Below, one piece after another: positions 9,738 to 21,972 of a stretch of 64,000 nucleotides of DNA. The stretch spans positions 1,488,001-1,552,000 of the forward strand of contig JANCIK010000012.1 of assembly GCA_028532985.1 (NCBI GenBank), written 5' to 3'. Within the stretch, counting starts at the first letter, position 1, and each line of letters opens with the position of its first letter. This DNA is from Stropharia rugosoannulata (Eukaryota > Basidiomycota > Agaricomycetes > Agaricales > Strophariaceae). Made by a program: the position numbers and the translations under genes. The notes beneath the pieces are model-generated. The model ran no database searches and was not told where the DNA came from. It saw only the letters and a list, made by a program, of their open reading frames with translations.

Positions 9738-12047
9738 GATACGAGCCTTGTAACGCTCCACAGTGCCATCTGCATGACGTTTGACCTTGAAGACCCAACC
9801 AGAACCAATTGCCTTTGCACCAGGTGGCAAGTCGACGATCTCCCATGTGTTGTTCTGCAACAGTGTGTTGTACTCTGCATTTGCTGCATCTCGCCACCTG
9901 TCTGCATCGTCGCCCTTGAGTGCCTGCTTGTAGTTCTTGGGATCTGACACAGTAGCAGCACCAGCAAACTGAACCTCTTCCAAGCCTTCATCAACAGTGT
10001 AACTGTCGAGTTCGTCATTATCGAGGTCATCAGTCTCAGAAGGCGGCGTAGACGGTGGGAGGGCACAGCAGCAGGTTTGACTTTCCACCATTCGCCAGGA
10101 GGACGAGATTCACGTGTAGTGCGTCTCAGAGGCTCGGCAACGACTTTGGGTTCCACAGGAATGGGTGGTTTGGGCACGTTTGGGGCAGAATGCTGATCTC
10201 GTCGAGTTGAGCATGTTGGTGTTTTCGACGATTGCGGAATGCGATGCGATGACTCCAACTTGGGTGTGGTACTGTCAGACTCGTCTTTCGACGCCCTATC
10301 CGATGGTACTTGACTCGACTTGCTAGGACCAGCAGTTGGACCGAATGCACATGCGATTTCACAGAATGCGAATTGGGCAGAGTTGAGCACTTTGGTAAAC
10401 TCGATGATTTTGCACTAGTGGTCGGTTTCTGTGAGTTGGGAGTAGGTGCATCTTGTTCGTCGTCAGACGACGAGTCAGATGGTGCTGGTCCGGCCGAAGG
10501 AGGTGCAGTTGGTGTGTCTGAGTCATCAGTGTCCAAGTCAGGCAAATAGGCAGCAGTTGAATCCCCCCCAGAATCTGGCACATCTGAGAAGTGTGAAGGC
10601 ATGCCCTTTGGAAACAGGTTGATTGGTGAAGTGACCTTCAAACCAGGAAAGCTGCGTTCATCAAAGATAGCACGTTCTGAGATCACATACTTCTTAGTGG
10701 ACGGATTGTAGAACTGCCAACCTTTGTAGCCTGTAGGATAACCGACGAAGATGCATTTCTCAACGTGTGGTTGTAGTGACTTGCGTTTGTCTCTCTGCAC
10801 AAAGACGCACGCAGCACAACCAAAAACACGGAGATGGCTCATATCAGGTTTCTTGCCATGCCATGCAGTGTAGGGCACAGAGTCAGTCAGAGACGACGTA
10901 GGTAGCCTGTTCCACACGTGAATGTAAGCAAACACTGCAAGTCGCCAAAACGAGTGGGAGCTTTGCCTCTACAAGCATTGCAGTGATGTGCTCAGCAATA
11001 GTGCGATTGGCGCGTTCAGCAACACCATTCTGCTGGGGCGATTGCGTGTGCTGTGTCATCTGTGAATGCCGCATTGCTCCATAAACCGTATGAACTCGTT
11101 TGACATGTATTCACCAGCCTTGTCATCCTGCATTGCCTTGATTTTCGCATTCAGCTGATTCTCTGCATATGCCTTGTACACCTTGAATGCATCAAATGCG
11201 TCCGACTTGCACTTCAGGAACATGACAGCATGCAGGTGAGTGCAGTCGTCAATGAATGTGATCCAGTAGCGATGTCCCTCAGGTGTGGGCACTGAGAGCG
11301 GACCATGCAAGTCAGAATGCACCAATTCAAGCGGTTTCGTCGATTTGCAAGTTGAGCTCGGAAATGTACCAGACGTCATCTTGCCAGCTAAGCATGGTTC
11401 GCAAATTGGATCTGGTTGCTCTTTCGACGTTATGAGCATGCCAGTGACCAGACCCTTTGAGAGCAGCTTGTTGATGTGTGCATGGCTGTGATGTCCGCAA
11501 CGACGATGCCAGAGCTCTGCATTGAGGGGTAGAGTGGATGACGATGAAGCAGAGCATGCAGATTCGCAAATGGGACGTGTGAGGCCATCCAGAATGGCAG
11601 AGTGCGATGCATTGATAGTTGCAGTGAAGATGGTTTTGCCAGAGCAGTTGAAGTACATCTTCTTTGCATCGATCTCAATCAGGATGCCAGAGCGCTTGGT
11701 GAGGTACAGGCATGCAAGCAGGTTGTTGCACAACTTGGGGACATGCAGAACGTGTTTGATGACTACAGCATCTGCTTTCTTGCCATTGATGACTGGGTGG
11801 AACACCACATTGCCAACACCCTCAGAGTAGACAATAGAATCATCTGCGAGACGAATTGGGACACAGTGAGGTTTGTACTCCACAATCCAGTCTCGGTGAG
11901 GTGTCATATGGCTAGTTGCACCTGTATCTGCAAGCCAGTCGAAATCGTTGCCTTGTGCGTCACCCGTAGCAAGTGCAGATGCAAAACATGCATACTCGAC
12001 GATTTGCGATGTCTCCTCTGCTGGGGGTGAAGCAGAGTGTGCCATTT
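9738..12047 (-). pseudogene. Copia gag-pol remnant, downstream half (split by the LINE)
   Basis: Minus-strand copia sequence runs from protease (12045 downward, with LADTGATSHM) through pre-integrase, integrase and linker to the start of reverse transcriptase, where it is cut by the LTR at 9737. Frameshifts occur near 11056, 10935 and in the linker near 10126-10390. The missing N-terminal part continues at 39343-39920. The two halves were parted by the LINE insertion, which left GACCAACAGCTGCC at both edges. Confidence 0.85.
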
Positions 12048-12225
12048 GACCAACAGCTGCCTAGCGAAGGGGCCCCCACCGCATCTCTTGCCCGAGAATG
12101 ATAAAACAGGGAAAAGGAAAAGAAAGGGAGAGGATAACACATCAAGCACACTAAAACAACACTAACTTGGACCAATGCTAGGGGCTGCCAAGCTCCCACC
12201 TAATCTGGTAAGTCCTGCACGAAGG

Positions 12226-13170
12226 CTAAATGGCGAGTAAAGGATGGCCCGATGATTGAGCATAATGCGCATGATGGTGAAACTCGTCATTGTCTGAGCT
12301 TGATTCTTGTTCCTGGGAATCGTTGTAGGCACGTTGGACTGCCTGCTTACAAGCACCTTGAAGAACAAGATCCTTGATGGCTGTAGGCATGTCACGAACA
12401 CAAAGACGGGAGATGTGACCATCACATCCACAACGATGGCAGCTGTTACCATTGTCCTTGTTGCACCAGGTGAACTTGCCTTCCTGAAAACCGTCAGTTG
12501 CAGGTTCTTGACGCAGTTTGGAACCCTCGGCTCCAGATCCCCCACCAAATCTCCCACCAGATCGGGTAGCTAGTGCGACGTCAGTTGGTTCAGCTTTGAC
12601 ATACTCCGAAACGCTGCTAGCTGAGCCAAGAAGGATGGTTTTGATGGTGTCAAGGGTAGGTTCGTCCCTTTGAGAGAGAATGGAGGTGCGGACAGGGTGA
12701 TAGGAGGAGTGGAGATGACAAAGGATGTGGTCACCAATTGCAGTGTCGGAGACAGTCTCGCCAAGGTTCTTGAGGGAGTCGAAGGCAGCAGTGACAGCAT
12801 GGATGTAGAACTCCATGGGGCGGGTGATATCATGCTGAATGGCATCAATGGCATCCCGGGCTGCAATGCAGCAGCCCATGGTAGATCGGGTAAAGTGCTT
12901 CTTGAGTGCAGACCAGGCCTCAGTAGCGGATTTGATCCCCTGGATGCAATAGTGTTGATCTGGCTCCATAGCTCCATAGATGTAGGCCACCAGGACCTTG
13001 TCCTTCTGTTCCTGGTCCTTTCCAACTGCTGCCCCAGAGGTCACCCATGATGCATCAGCTCCCACAAAAAACATCTCCATATTGGAGGACCATTCAGTCT
13101 AGTTGGAGTCAGAGAGCTTCATCTCACTGAGGAGGGCAAGGAGGGCTGAGGGAATGCCTAGGGATGACAT
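12226..13170 (-). pseudogene. Copia-type gag-only remnant, antisense in the LINE 5' region
   Basis: On the minus strand a Gag begins MSSLGIPSALLALL and continues through a copia Gag fold with a CCHC knuckle (CHRCGCDGHISRLC) to a Ser/Asp/His-rich tail. It reads about 315 codons, broken once by TAG at 13099-13101, where the family expects Tyr before Thr-Glu-Trp. Upstream in this orientation lies an initiator-tRNA primer site (13369-13382) next to TAACA, so an LTR should start at 13383. I cannot find its partner at the other end, where the sequence stops at a GGGGGCCCC stretch near 12075. No protease or pol follows, so it resembles the gag-only element at 58899-60378. Confidence 0.7.
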
Positions 13171-13382
13171 GGTGAGGCTTGGAATGAGTTTGTTGACAGT
13201 AATGAGTTGCCTGAGTGTTGTGGTGAAGTGGGGAGAGGAAAGGAGAGTGATGATGTGGCAAGAATTGGAGGTTACTGGGTGTGATGTGGCAAGATCCCAG
13301 GCTCCAAACATAGACTTGACATCATGAGAGAATGGCTAGAAAAAGAAAAAAAGGAAGCAGAGAAGGTCCAGGGCTCATAACC

Positions 13383-13605
13383 TGTTAGAAACAGCTCGTC
13401 ACTGTTGCTGAGATAGGGGCCTGGAAAGGGGGTGTACGGCACACTGCTGGTGTTGCAGGTGCAAGGGGTCGTCCAAACAGATCGACTAACCGGCCATCCT
13501 GGTGTGGGAATGGACACAAAGCACCTGGGCTCGGGCGTGCGAGGGAAGAATGTGTGTATTCTGGTCAAGGTCTAATTTAGGATACATCGTGATGGTAAGC
13601 TTTGT
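13383..13605. other. Possible LTR remnant and LINE 5' leader
   Basis: This is non-coding DNA between the inverted primer site and LINE ORF1. The left edge reads TGTTAGAAACAG, a plausible inverted LTR end. I could not set a right edge or separate it from LINE leader sequence. Confidence 0.35.
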
Positions 13606-14853
13606 ATGTACGTGTTAGCACCAGAAGTCCATGAACATGTGATATTCAACAGGCCCTCCAGGCCCGTCCGCCTGTATCAGCAGCCTCCCATGCTGCCGGC
13701 CATTAACCTCGCAACTAAGCCATGTAAGTCCTACTCGGCTGCGGCCAGGTCGCATCCCCCCCCCACCAACATTGGCAAAGGCCCGGCTGGGCTTGTACAG
13801 CTTGCTCAGGCCCTTCCCAACATTCCTGCTCGCCAGATCATTGAGATCCAGCAGCAAGCCTCTGGCTCTCAACCCAAGCGTAAGCGAGGGATTCCTTCCT
13901 ACACTGCTGCCGGTCCTACCCGAAAGCAGGCTTTTCTCACGTTTGCGGATCTGTCTAAGGGCCTGCAATCGCATAATCTTAGCCTTGACCTGCTTGTCTC
14001 GGCGGCCAACACAGTCTTCATCGCCGAGAAGTCTAGATTCCGGGTCCTTTCTGCCTCTGTCGCGTACGAAGGCTGGTCCCTTGCTACAAACGAGGTCCCC
14101 AATGCTCATACGTTGGACGCCTTGTATTGGAGTTTTGAACCCATGTTTCGTAACTCGCCCTGGGCGGGTATGAAATATGTGGTTGACCTTCCCCAGTCAT
14201 GGTCTTACCTTAAGATTGTCGACGTCCCTACCTTTGCTTTGCCTTTTACAATGGTGAAGGTTACCCCCGACGAGGTTGATAACGCCATGAAGGCTTCTCC
14301 CCTCGCCCCTGATTTCAAACTCCGGTCATCTGTCCGACTTGACAGGGTCTCCAAAGCCAGTTCTAACTCAACTGCATACTTCGAGGTCTGGGACTCCCAA
14401 CAGGGCACCTGCGCGAAGCGCCTTATCGGGCGCACCATTATGATCAAAGGCCGCTCCTGCCGCATCATGGCAGCGAGGGCCCGCGTCGGCGTCTCACTTT
14501 GCACTCGTTGCTATAGGTGGGGCCACCCTACATCGGCTTGCCACGCGTTCCACGTGCGCTGCCCTCACTGCAGCGGCCCGCATGATGCAGCTTCGCACTG
14601 TCAGCTCTGCGGCCCCTGCAAAGGGAACCCCAAGGCTAACCCCCCTGTCGCGCCCACCCCAAAAGGCGAAGACTGTCCACATGCGCCAAGGTGCCCCAAT
14701 TGCAAGGGGGACCACAGCGCCACTGACAGAAGGCACTGTCCCTTCTGGCGCCACTGCTATGATCCTGAGTGGATCACTGCTAAATATGCCCAGGTACGCA
14801 CCCCAAATGCAAGCCAGTGTAACAATTCTAACTCCCCCCGTCCAGCTCAATGA
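13606..14853 (+). CDS. LINE ORF1, zinc-knuckle nucleic-acid-binding protein
   Basis: This is a 415-residue ORF1-type protein. The N-terminal third is Pro/Ser/Ala-rich and basic. The middle (residues 120-290) is a folded domain of the kind seen before the knuckles in fungal LINE ORF1 proteins. The C-terminus has a Cys/His-rich array: CTRCYRWGHPTSAC near 298, then CPHCSGPHDAASHC and further Cys/His groups. ORF1 proteins coat LINE RNA in the ribonucleoprotein particle. The stop codon overlaps the ORF2 start as ATGA, which suggests termination-reinitiation. No internal damage is seen. Confidence 0.85.
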   Translation: MYVLAPEVHEHVIFNRPSRPVRLYQQPPMLPAINLATKPCKSYSAAARSHPPPTNIGKGPAGLVQLAQALPNIPARQIIEIQQQASGSQPKRKRGIPSYTAAGPTRKQAFLTFADLSKGLQSHNLSLDLLVSAANTVFIAEKSRFRVLSASVAYEGWSLATNEVPNAHTLDALYWSFEPMFRNSPWAGMKYVVDLPQSWSYLKIVDVPTFALPFTMVKVTPDEVDNAMKASPLAPDFKLRSSVRLDRVSKASSNSTAYFEVWDSQQGTCAKRLIGRTIMIKGRSCRIMAARARVGVSLCTRCYRWGHPTSACHAFHVRCPHCSGPHDAASHCQLCGPCKGNPKANPPVAPTPKGEDCPHAPRCPNCKGDHSATDRRHCPFWRHCYDPEWITAKYAQVRTPNASQCNNSNSPRPAQ

Positions 14854-17489
14854 GAGGGCCGGAGAGTCTTAGGGTTTTATCTTTCAATGTTGCGAAGAAT
14901 TATTTGCTTATTGATGTACTTCTAAATCTATGCCATAACAAGTATGATTTAATATTTATACAAGAACCTGCCTGGCAGACTGTAAGATCCGCTCCATCAA
15001 TGTCTAACCCGGACGGCAATGATGTTACTGGTGCACTGCATAACCCTAACTGGGTGCCTATGGTATGCCCCCCTGACAGTGACGGCCCGCCTCGGGTCAT
15101 GGCCTATATCGCTAGCCGATTGTCCACACTGCGTCCCACCATGAGATCTGACTTGATCAATCATTGTGATCTACTCCTTATCTCCCTCTTCCATCAGGGA
15201 GCATCCTTTAATTTGCTCAACATTTACAATGATGAGCGCCATTCTGCGGTTCGTCTTCTAGACGACCTGAATCTTCCCATCGACCTGTGTTACATGGGCG
15301 GGGATTTTAACTGTCACTCTTGTGAATGGGATCCTAACGTGACCCATCACAGGAGTGCGGCCGACCGGCTGCTCGACATGGCTGCCACCTCTACACTCAG
15401 CTTGGGTCGCTTCCGCAACCCAGGACCTACTTTTGTTTCGTGCAATGCGAAGCTTACCCCATCAGTCATTGATCTGATGTTCATCCCCACTTCCGATTCA
15501 CTCACGTGCCTTGTGGAGCGAGTCGAAGACCTCAAACTGGCCTCTGATCACTGCCCTTTAGCAGTGTCATTGTCCCTCTCTCTCACTATATCTGACCCCA
15601 TCAGAAAGTCTCTCAAACCTGGGTCGGAGGCCAAAGAGGCCTTCCTCACAGACATTATGGAATCAATAAGCGTACTTAGCTGCACTATTGATACTCCGGC
15701 TCAGGTGGACGCATGTGCTTCGGCTATTGCTGATGCCTTCTCCACAGCATGGAACAAACATGCTGTCGAGGCCCGCATTGTACCTCACTCTAAACCCTGG
15801 TGGGATTGGGGCTGCCAAGATGCTCTCGATTTGTACAAAGCTGATCACTCTGCTACAAATTGGAAAAAGTTTCGTGCTAATACCAGGTGTGCTAAACGTC
15901 TTTTCTTTGATGCGAGCATCAAAGAAATCTCTGAATCCAAGAAACGCCCGTGGGATCTCATGAATTGGATCCAACAGCGCAAAAACCCTCCCTGTGAGTC
16001 TATTCTCTACAATGGCTCCCCTTGTCACGACCTCCCAGACCTCTGGGATGCACTCCACAACACATACAACGCGGCATCCGACCGTGTTTGTGATGTGTCT
16101 ATTCTTGAAGAAATGGACCAGGTCCCCGTGAGGGAATGGATCAACTTCTCTCAGCTAGAATTGACTGACGCACTAGCGTCTTGTTCTAACAATTCATCTC
16201 CTGGGCCTGACCATGTCACATGGCGGCACTTAAAAAGGATCATTTGCAACGACTCCTGTCGAAGCGTGATCCTAGCATTGGCTAACGGGTGCATTCGTGC
16301 TTCCCATTGGCCTAAACACTTCAAGGAATCGGTTTCTGGGGTTATCCCTAAACCCAATAAACCCTCCTACACAACACCAAAGGACTTCAGGCCGATCGTC
16401 CTGCTGAATACCCTTGGCAAACTTCTCGAAAAGCTTCTCGCCAATTGCTTCCAGTTTGATATGATCAAACTCGATCTTGTTCACCCGAACCAGTTTGGCG
16501 GCATTCGCCAGCGTTCTACTGAAGATGCAGGAGTCTACCTCACCCATCTTGTTCGCGCAGGATGGGCCAGGGGGCTCAAGACTAGTGTGGTGGCTTTTGA
16601 CATCGCACAGTTTTTTCCGTCGCTCAACCATGACTTCTTGTTGGCGACCCTTGCAAGGCTTGGCTTTCCTCACATTGTGACGAAATTCTTTGCCTCTTAC
16701 CTTGTGGACAGAGTTACATCATACCTCTGGAACAATTATTCCTCTGGCCCTAAACAGGTGGATGTTGGGTGCGGCCAAGGCTCCGCCCTCTCCCCTGTTT
16801 TATCCTCCATCTATATATCTCCTATTATGAAGATATATGACTTACGAGCAGTGAATGTTGACACAACGCTCCTATCCTTCGTTGATGACAGTACCCTTGT
16901 TACTCAATCGGGTAATCTAGGCACCAACAACGTCATTCTCAAGGCCGGCTATGCCTATCTTGTGGACTTATTTACCGCTGCTGGACTTTGTATGGAACAT
17001 AACAAGTCCGAGCTCTTTCACTTCTCTCGTTCTAGAGACGGCTTCAATCCTCTGCTGGACACTGGGTTCGCCCCGTTCACCGGAAATACCCCACTCACCC
17101 CTAAGCCCATCTGGCACTATTTGGGATTCTTCTTCGATCGTGAGCTTAGATTTCACGAACATGTCTGCTTTTATGCCACCAAGGCATTGACCACAGTGAA
17201 AGCCATGGGCATGCTTGGTAACTCTGCCAGAGGCTTGTCTCCTAAACAGAGACGCCTCCTCTACCGGTCGTGTGTCCTACCTATTGCGACATACGGCTAT
17301 AAGCTTTGGTATTACAAGTCTGCCCCCATGGAGGGCATCTTGAAAAACCTTACTAGCATGCAGCGCAGAGCAGCTGTATGGATCACAGGTGCTTTTCGCA
17401 CCTTGCCTACTGGCGGTGTTCAGGCCATAGCTGGCCTCATGCCAATTCACCTCCACCTTCGTAAACTGAGACTCCGGTCTGTTTACCGC
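14850..17489 (+). CDS. LINE ORF2, 5' part: AP endonuclease and reverse transcriptase
   Basis: The first 880 codons of ORF2. Residues 1-240 form an exonuclease-endonuclease-phosphatase fold (LSFNVAKN at the start, FIQEPAW, GGDFNCHS, SVIDLMF, SDHCPL), the nickase that primes reverse transcription. The RT spans about 440-700 with SSPGPD, FRPIVLLNTLGKLLEK, AFDIAQFFPS, GQGSALSP and the catalytic FVDD near 676. A helical region follows. The frame is cut after codon 880 by the gypsy LTR, where TGA of the LTR end serves as a chance stop. The frame resumes without loss at 37610, giving about 1303 residues across both parts. Confidence 0.9.
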
Positions 17490-18684
17490 TGACAGGGCTG
17501 CTTTTTGGCTACGGGTGTAAACAGTCAGAAGGTTCATTAGTGGGACAGCTGCGCGCAGGAAAACACAGAGGGACTAGAGTGGAGCCTGACTCATAGTCTA
17601 TAGCTATCAGCGCGCTTTATGACTATAAGCGCCTGCGCGCACCGTATTGCGAGAGAGATCGGTCAGCGAGCTGCACAGCCTAAAGTGCATAGTCTGGTCA
17701 TCTGTGCAAGCGATCGGAGAGGCGCAGAATGATTAAGCACCAGCAAAGTGTGGTGTGAGTACAGCTGAGCGAGTACCAAGGGCGGTGTGAAGGGCTGTGC
17801 ATGCATTGCAAAGGCAGAATTTGCCTAAGTCCACACATCATGTGACCGTGGCGGCGCGCATCAAAAGACGCGCAAAAGCCCGAGGGAACGAACGACATGC
17901 GCGCAGCGAATGCCAAGGGGCTGGGACACTAGAGGGAAGCCCGGATGCGATGCGCGGACCTTTGGCCGCGCATTGCTAGTATTTACTTCACCATATCATT
18001 AGTACACATGCACGCATTGCATATAAACCTGTATCCTTGTCTATAGTAATTAAGCAATTGTCTACCCACTAGATCTGTGTGCTGGGTTCCGTCCCAGGCC
18101 GTCAGCGGGCTGTGTTTAGCTTTTGTTAGGGTTTTAACTGTGAAGTGTTTGTGAATCATAGGAGTTTTGGATAGCTTCTGGCCACCGGGTCATTTGGAGA
18201 GCTCAGTGAGGAGTCAGTACAACCGTGTACAGAAACTCGCACTGTAGTGTTTAGACTGTGAGACTGCACCGCCGGGTGAAAGACTTTGGAGAGTCTTGGG
18301 ATTGTTGGACTTTGGAGAGTCCGCGCATCGCACGAGGTCACCGGACCCGGAAGTGCGCGCAGCGAAGCCGTTCGCTAAAACAACTTATTTCATTCATCAT
18401 TTTGCCTAGCGCACGCCACTAGCAACCGGGCTCTATCCGAGATTTACTAGAATTAAACCCCTCCTTACAAACGAACTTGCAGGCACTACTTGCTGTTACA
18501 AAGACTAGAGGACACGAGGTGCGCGCATCGCACGCCCAGAACGGGAACCAGAGCAGAGCATAGATTATACTAGCCATTTAGTTGAGGGCGTTCGCTCGAT
18601 CTAAGGGATAGGATCTCGCTCCGCTGGGTGTGTGTGTGTGTTGTGTTTCGCGATTTCGAGTCTAGCTATGCAGTAGACCTCTCA
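17490..18684 (+). repeat. Gypsy 5' LTR
   Basis: This 1195-bp direct repeat of 36396-37605 begins TGACAGGGCTGC and ends AGACCTCTCA. It contains many GCGCGC palindromes and a GT microsatellite near 18631. At 18687 TGGAGCCCACCGCGAGG follows, which starts with TGG as a tRNA 3'-end primer site should. I could not assign the tRNA. Confidence 0.9.
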
Positions 18685-18868
18685 TCTGGAGCCCACCGCG
18701 AGGGGAAGGTTCAGAAATCTCATTTAGTGTTTCGGGAACTACGGCTTGCACCTATTACAATAAATTACAAAAATTTCAAATAAAACAGGGACGAGTAACA
18801 AGCGAGGCAAATTTCCTGCGCCTTCATCGCTCGCCGAGCCAGAAGAAGCCAGACCATCCTTTGGAACG

Positions 18869-20821
18869 GTGCCTTCACGCGAGAGAACCACGAGGAGCAA
18901 GAAAAACGCTGAGCTGGTAGAGCCGTTGGTAATTACACCGACACGAGACAGAAAAGCAAAGAAAAGAGCGAGGGAGGAAGCGCAGTTGCAGATCGAGACT
19001 CAGGGATTAGCGCAGCGCATCCCAGGTGCGCTCACCGAAAGCGACTCGGAATTAAGAGTAGGGACTAGTGGATTTTGGGGACCACCATCTGGCATTGAAT
19101 CAGAAGACCAATTAGTGGACGGTGATATTACACTTGAAACCGCACCATTCGGTACTTCTGATAGCCAAGCTACCCAAGACACCCCTCCTCCATTTTCGGA
19201 AGTATTTGGAACTGCTAAGACGTCCGTGCAGCGCACGGCGGAAAATAGCGAAAGTGAAGCAGAGCGTGTAGCGAGAGATATATTTGAAGGAGACTTGTCA
19301 GATCTCTCAGAAAGCGAACGAAATTCACCCCCTCGAGAACCAGAAACTATGCCTAAGGATATGTCCATGCCAGTACGCGGTGCGCGCGGCGCGCCAAGCT
19401 TCGATCCTGCTGCAGAGCGCGATGAGCTGCCGCGGTACTTCGAGGACCTGGAGGATTGGTTTAAGCGCGCGGAGGTGACGGAGGATGATGAGAAGAGAGG
19501 ATATGTAATCAAATATGTACCCATGCAGACGGCGGAGGAGTGGAAGAATTTACCAGGTTATGATACCAAGGGGTACGCAGAGCTCAAGAAAATGATTCTC
19601 AACGAGTACCCGGAGGTGATCAGCATTCAGACAGGGTCCATTGCGCGGCTCAAGAAGCTCTGCAAGGAGAATCAGCGCATCTTGGAGGAAGACCTCCAGG
19701 TGTTGCTGGACTTCAAGCGCGCGTTCTTGGCCGAGGCCGCTAAGCTCACGAAGGCGCCTACCTTGCTCGCGAATCATACCTTGGTGACTTACTTCACTAA
19801 TAGTCTCACTGCGGGGTTCAGGGATCGATTGTTTAATAAACTGGACATTGATTACACAACGCGCGCATTGTTCGACAAGTTCTTGACTGAGCGCAATATA
19901 CAGTTCACTGCACCTACTGGGGTGACGGTAGAAGCGCGCACCGAGGACATGTACCCTCTCAAACAAGTGGCTGAGATGGCGGAACAAATGGCCCGCACCA
20001 AGAACCCAAGCACTACGCTGAGCCTAGGGCGTGATAGCACTGATGGACTTATGCCGGTGCCCGCCATCAAGACTGAGGCTGCGGATGTTGGTTCGCTGCG
20101 CGGAGAGATTGAGGACCTGAAAGGGTTCGTCGCCTCCTTCAAGGATACCTTGTCGTTAGTGGAGAAGACAGTGGCGAAGTCGAAGGAGTCGAGTAAGAAG
20201 GAGTTGGAGGACATTATTCGCAATGTCATGGCTGCGCGCACCGCACCGATGTCGGTGCCTGTGCAACCAGTAGCCCCCATGATGCCCATGAGTGCACCGA
20301 GTTTTGGAGGACTGCCGCCTAGGCCCTTCCAATACCAACAACGCCCGGAGCCTCGCTGCTTCTACTGCAAGCAGACGGGACATGTGGTTGCTGAGTGCAT
20401 TGTAAGGCAGCAAGACTTGTCAGCGGGGAGGATTGTCATCACAGAGGCGGGGCGCTTACAGCTACCTGACGGGTCATCGATACCTTGGGACCCTTCGCGC
20501 GCGATTAAAGAGCGCGTCGACGAATGGCATAAGAAGAACGGGCAGCCCACGCAGCAAGCGTATATGGCACCCGTCCATCCCTCGTACATGGGTATGCCTC
20601 CTAGTATGGTATACTCGCAGATGTACCAACCGGCCAGTTCCTTGGATGAGGCCTATGAGGAGCAGATATGCGCACTTCAGCAAGAGCTGGAGAGTAAGAA
20701 GGCGTTCCTGAAGGAGCGTGCATCGGCGAAGACGCCTGAGGAGGTGATAGAGGAACAGCGTCAGTTAATAGCGACTATGAAAGCCGAACGCGACGCTGCG
20801 CTCAGTCAGGGTTTCGATTGA
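18869..20821 (+). CDS. Gypsy Gag with CCHC knuckle
   Basis: The open frame encodes 650 residues, but its first codon here is GTG. The first in-frame ATG is at 19349 (MPKDMSMPVRG), which would give about 490 residues. The upstream part is Lys/Arg/Glu-rich and looks coding, so it may be joined to an upstream ATG by splicing or start elsewhere. After the ATG comes a retrotransposon Gag domain (LPRYFEDLEDWFKRA), then a knuckle CFYCKQTGHVVAEC near frame residue 497, then a Gln/Glu-rich coiled tail. It would form the particle shell and bind RNA. The next ORF overlaps in the -1 frame, so protease would need frameshifting or reinitiation. Confidence 0.82.
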   Translation: MPSRERTTRSKKNAELVEPLVITPTRDRKAKKRAREEAQLQIETQGLAQRIPGALTESDSELRVGTSGFWGPPSGIESEDQLVDGDITLETAPFGTSDSQATQDTPPPFSEVFGTAKTSVQRTAENSESEAERVARDIFEGDLSDLSESERNSPPREPETMPKDMSMPVRGARGAPSFDPAAERDELPRYFEDLEDWFKRAEVTEDDEKRGYVIKYVPMQTAEEWKNLPGYDTKGYAELKKMILNEYPEVISIQTGSIARLKKLCKENQRILEEDLQVLLDFKRAFLAEAAKLTKAPTLLANHTLVTYFTNSLTAGFRDRLFNKLDIDYTTRALFDKFLTERNIQFTAPTGVTVEARTEDMYPLKQVAEMAEQMARTKNPSTTLSLGRDSTDGLMPVPAIKTEAADVGSLRGEIEDLKGFVASFKDTLSLVEKTVAKSKESSKKELEDIIRNVMAARTAPMSVPVQPVAPMMPMSAPSFGGLPPRPFQYQQRPEPRCFYCKQTGHVVAECIVRQQDLSAGRIVITEAGRLQLPDGSSIPWDPSRAIKERVDEWHKKNGQPTQQAYMAPVHPSYMGMPPSMVYSQMYQPASSLDEAYEEQICALQQELESKKAFLKERASAKTPEEVIEEQRQLIATMKAERDAALSQGFD

Positions 20822-20826
20822 GTCTG

Positions 20827-21972
20827 ATGAAGGGAAACGCGGGCAGAGTTATGCGTAGCGGCTCTGATAAACCCAAGAACCCGGAGGGCGCAAACAAGAA
20901 GTTACCAATCAAGAATATACCCAGAGCATCAGTTGAGGACGTGAGTGATGAGGAGGAAGATGAGTTGCAAGAAGTAGTGGAGGAGCAAGGTGCGCGCAGC
21001 GCACCAGTAAAGAAGAAAGTAGTGTTTGAGGTTCCTGCAAAAGCTGGGCCTAGTGCACGACCTGCAGCAGTGCCATATGTAATGGTACCCCCGCTGCGCA
21101 TACCTGAGAAAATAAAACCTAAGGTTAGGGAAGAACCCATACCTGTAGTAGAGAAGAGGAAACCAGCCTATAAGCTGCGCGCACCTATCGAAGATGAAGC
21201 GCAGGCTGACGCAGTCCTCAAGCACTTAGAAAATCAGAAAATTGAGATCACGCAGGGCCAGTTGTTAGGCATATCGACTGCAGGTTTCAGAAGGAAGTTC
21301 GTTGAGCGCATAGTACCGAGAAAGGTACCATTGGATCTGAATACGATGCGCGTACTACAATTAGATTATGATGAGGAAGAGCGCGAAGTAGATGAAGCTA
21401 TCGCGCGGTTAGCAGAAGAAGAAGAGGAAGAGGAGTTTATGCAGATGGACGAGCTACCAGTGGCCACTTTCCTTACTTGCTCAGATGAGCGCAGTGGACT
21501 GCAACCGGGGACCATCATCATGGAAGACCCGTACGAGCAGTATGTCTCGACTCTGCAGCCAGGCAAAAAGCCTAAGGGGCTTATTGTGGCGCGCGAATCG
21601 CACCATCTGAAGGCGGTATTTCCGCTCATCAACGGCAAGGGACACTCGGAGACGTTGCTCGACAGTGGGTCGCAGATTGTGTCAATGGCACAAGACACCG
21701 CTGAGCGCTTAGGACTTAGTTGGGACCCGGACTTCACTATACGGATGCAGAGCGCGAATAAGCAGGTGGAATCCACCAAGGGCTTAGCGTGCAACGTACC
21801 ATTTGTGTTCAACGGACTGACGGTGTACTTACAAGTGCATGTCATCAGCGCAGCGGCTTACGAGGTGCTCTTGGGCCGGCTGTTCGAGATCCTCACGGAG
21901 AGCAATGTGAAGACGCGCGGCGATGGAACGGTTGAGCTTACGCTCACCGATCCCAACACACAGCGCAAGCTG
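20827..21972 (+). pseudogene. Gypsy pol fragment: aspartic protease, cut by KDZ-1
   Basis: The first ATG of this frame is at 20827, six bases beyond the Gag stop at 20819-20821; the frame itself overlaps Gag. The N-terminal 200 residues are charged. A retroviral-type protease follows with LLDSGSQIVSM at about 21657-21690 and the second-strand motif YEVLLGR near 21858-21880. The frame ends inside the KDZ-1 terminal repeat after Gln-Arg-Lys-Leu. Family pols would continue into reverse transcriptase, but the far side of KDZ-1 has no such reading frame, so pol is lost rather than merely split. Confidence 0.82.

Noticed and set aside
12062..13605. Helitron or unrelated host gene as source of this block
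   Set aside because: It contains a copia Gag with CCHC knuckle and initiator-tRNA primer site; no Helitron termini or Rep/helicase motifs are seen.
18869..19348. Treating GTG at 18869 as the certain Gag start
   Set aside because: Non-ATG starts are rare in fungi; an ATG lies at 19349 or splicing may supply another.
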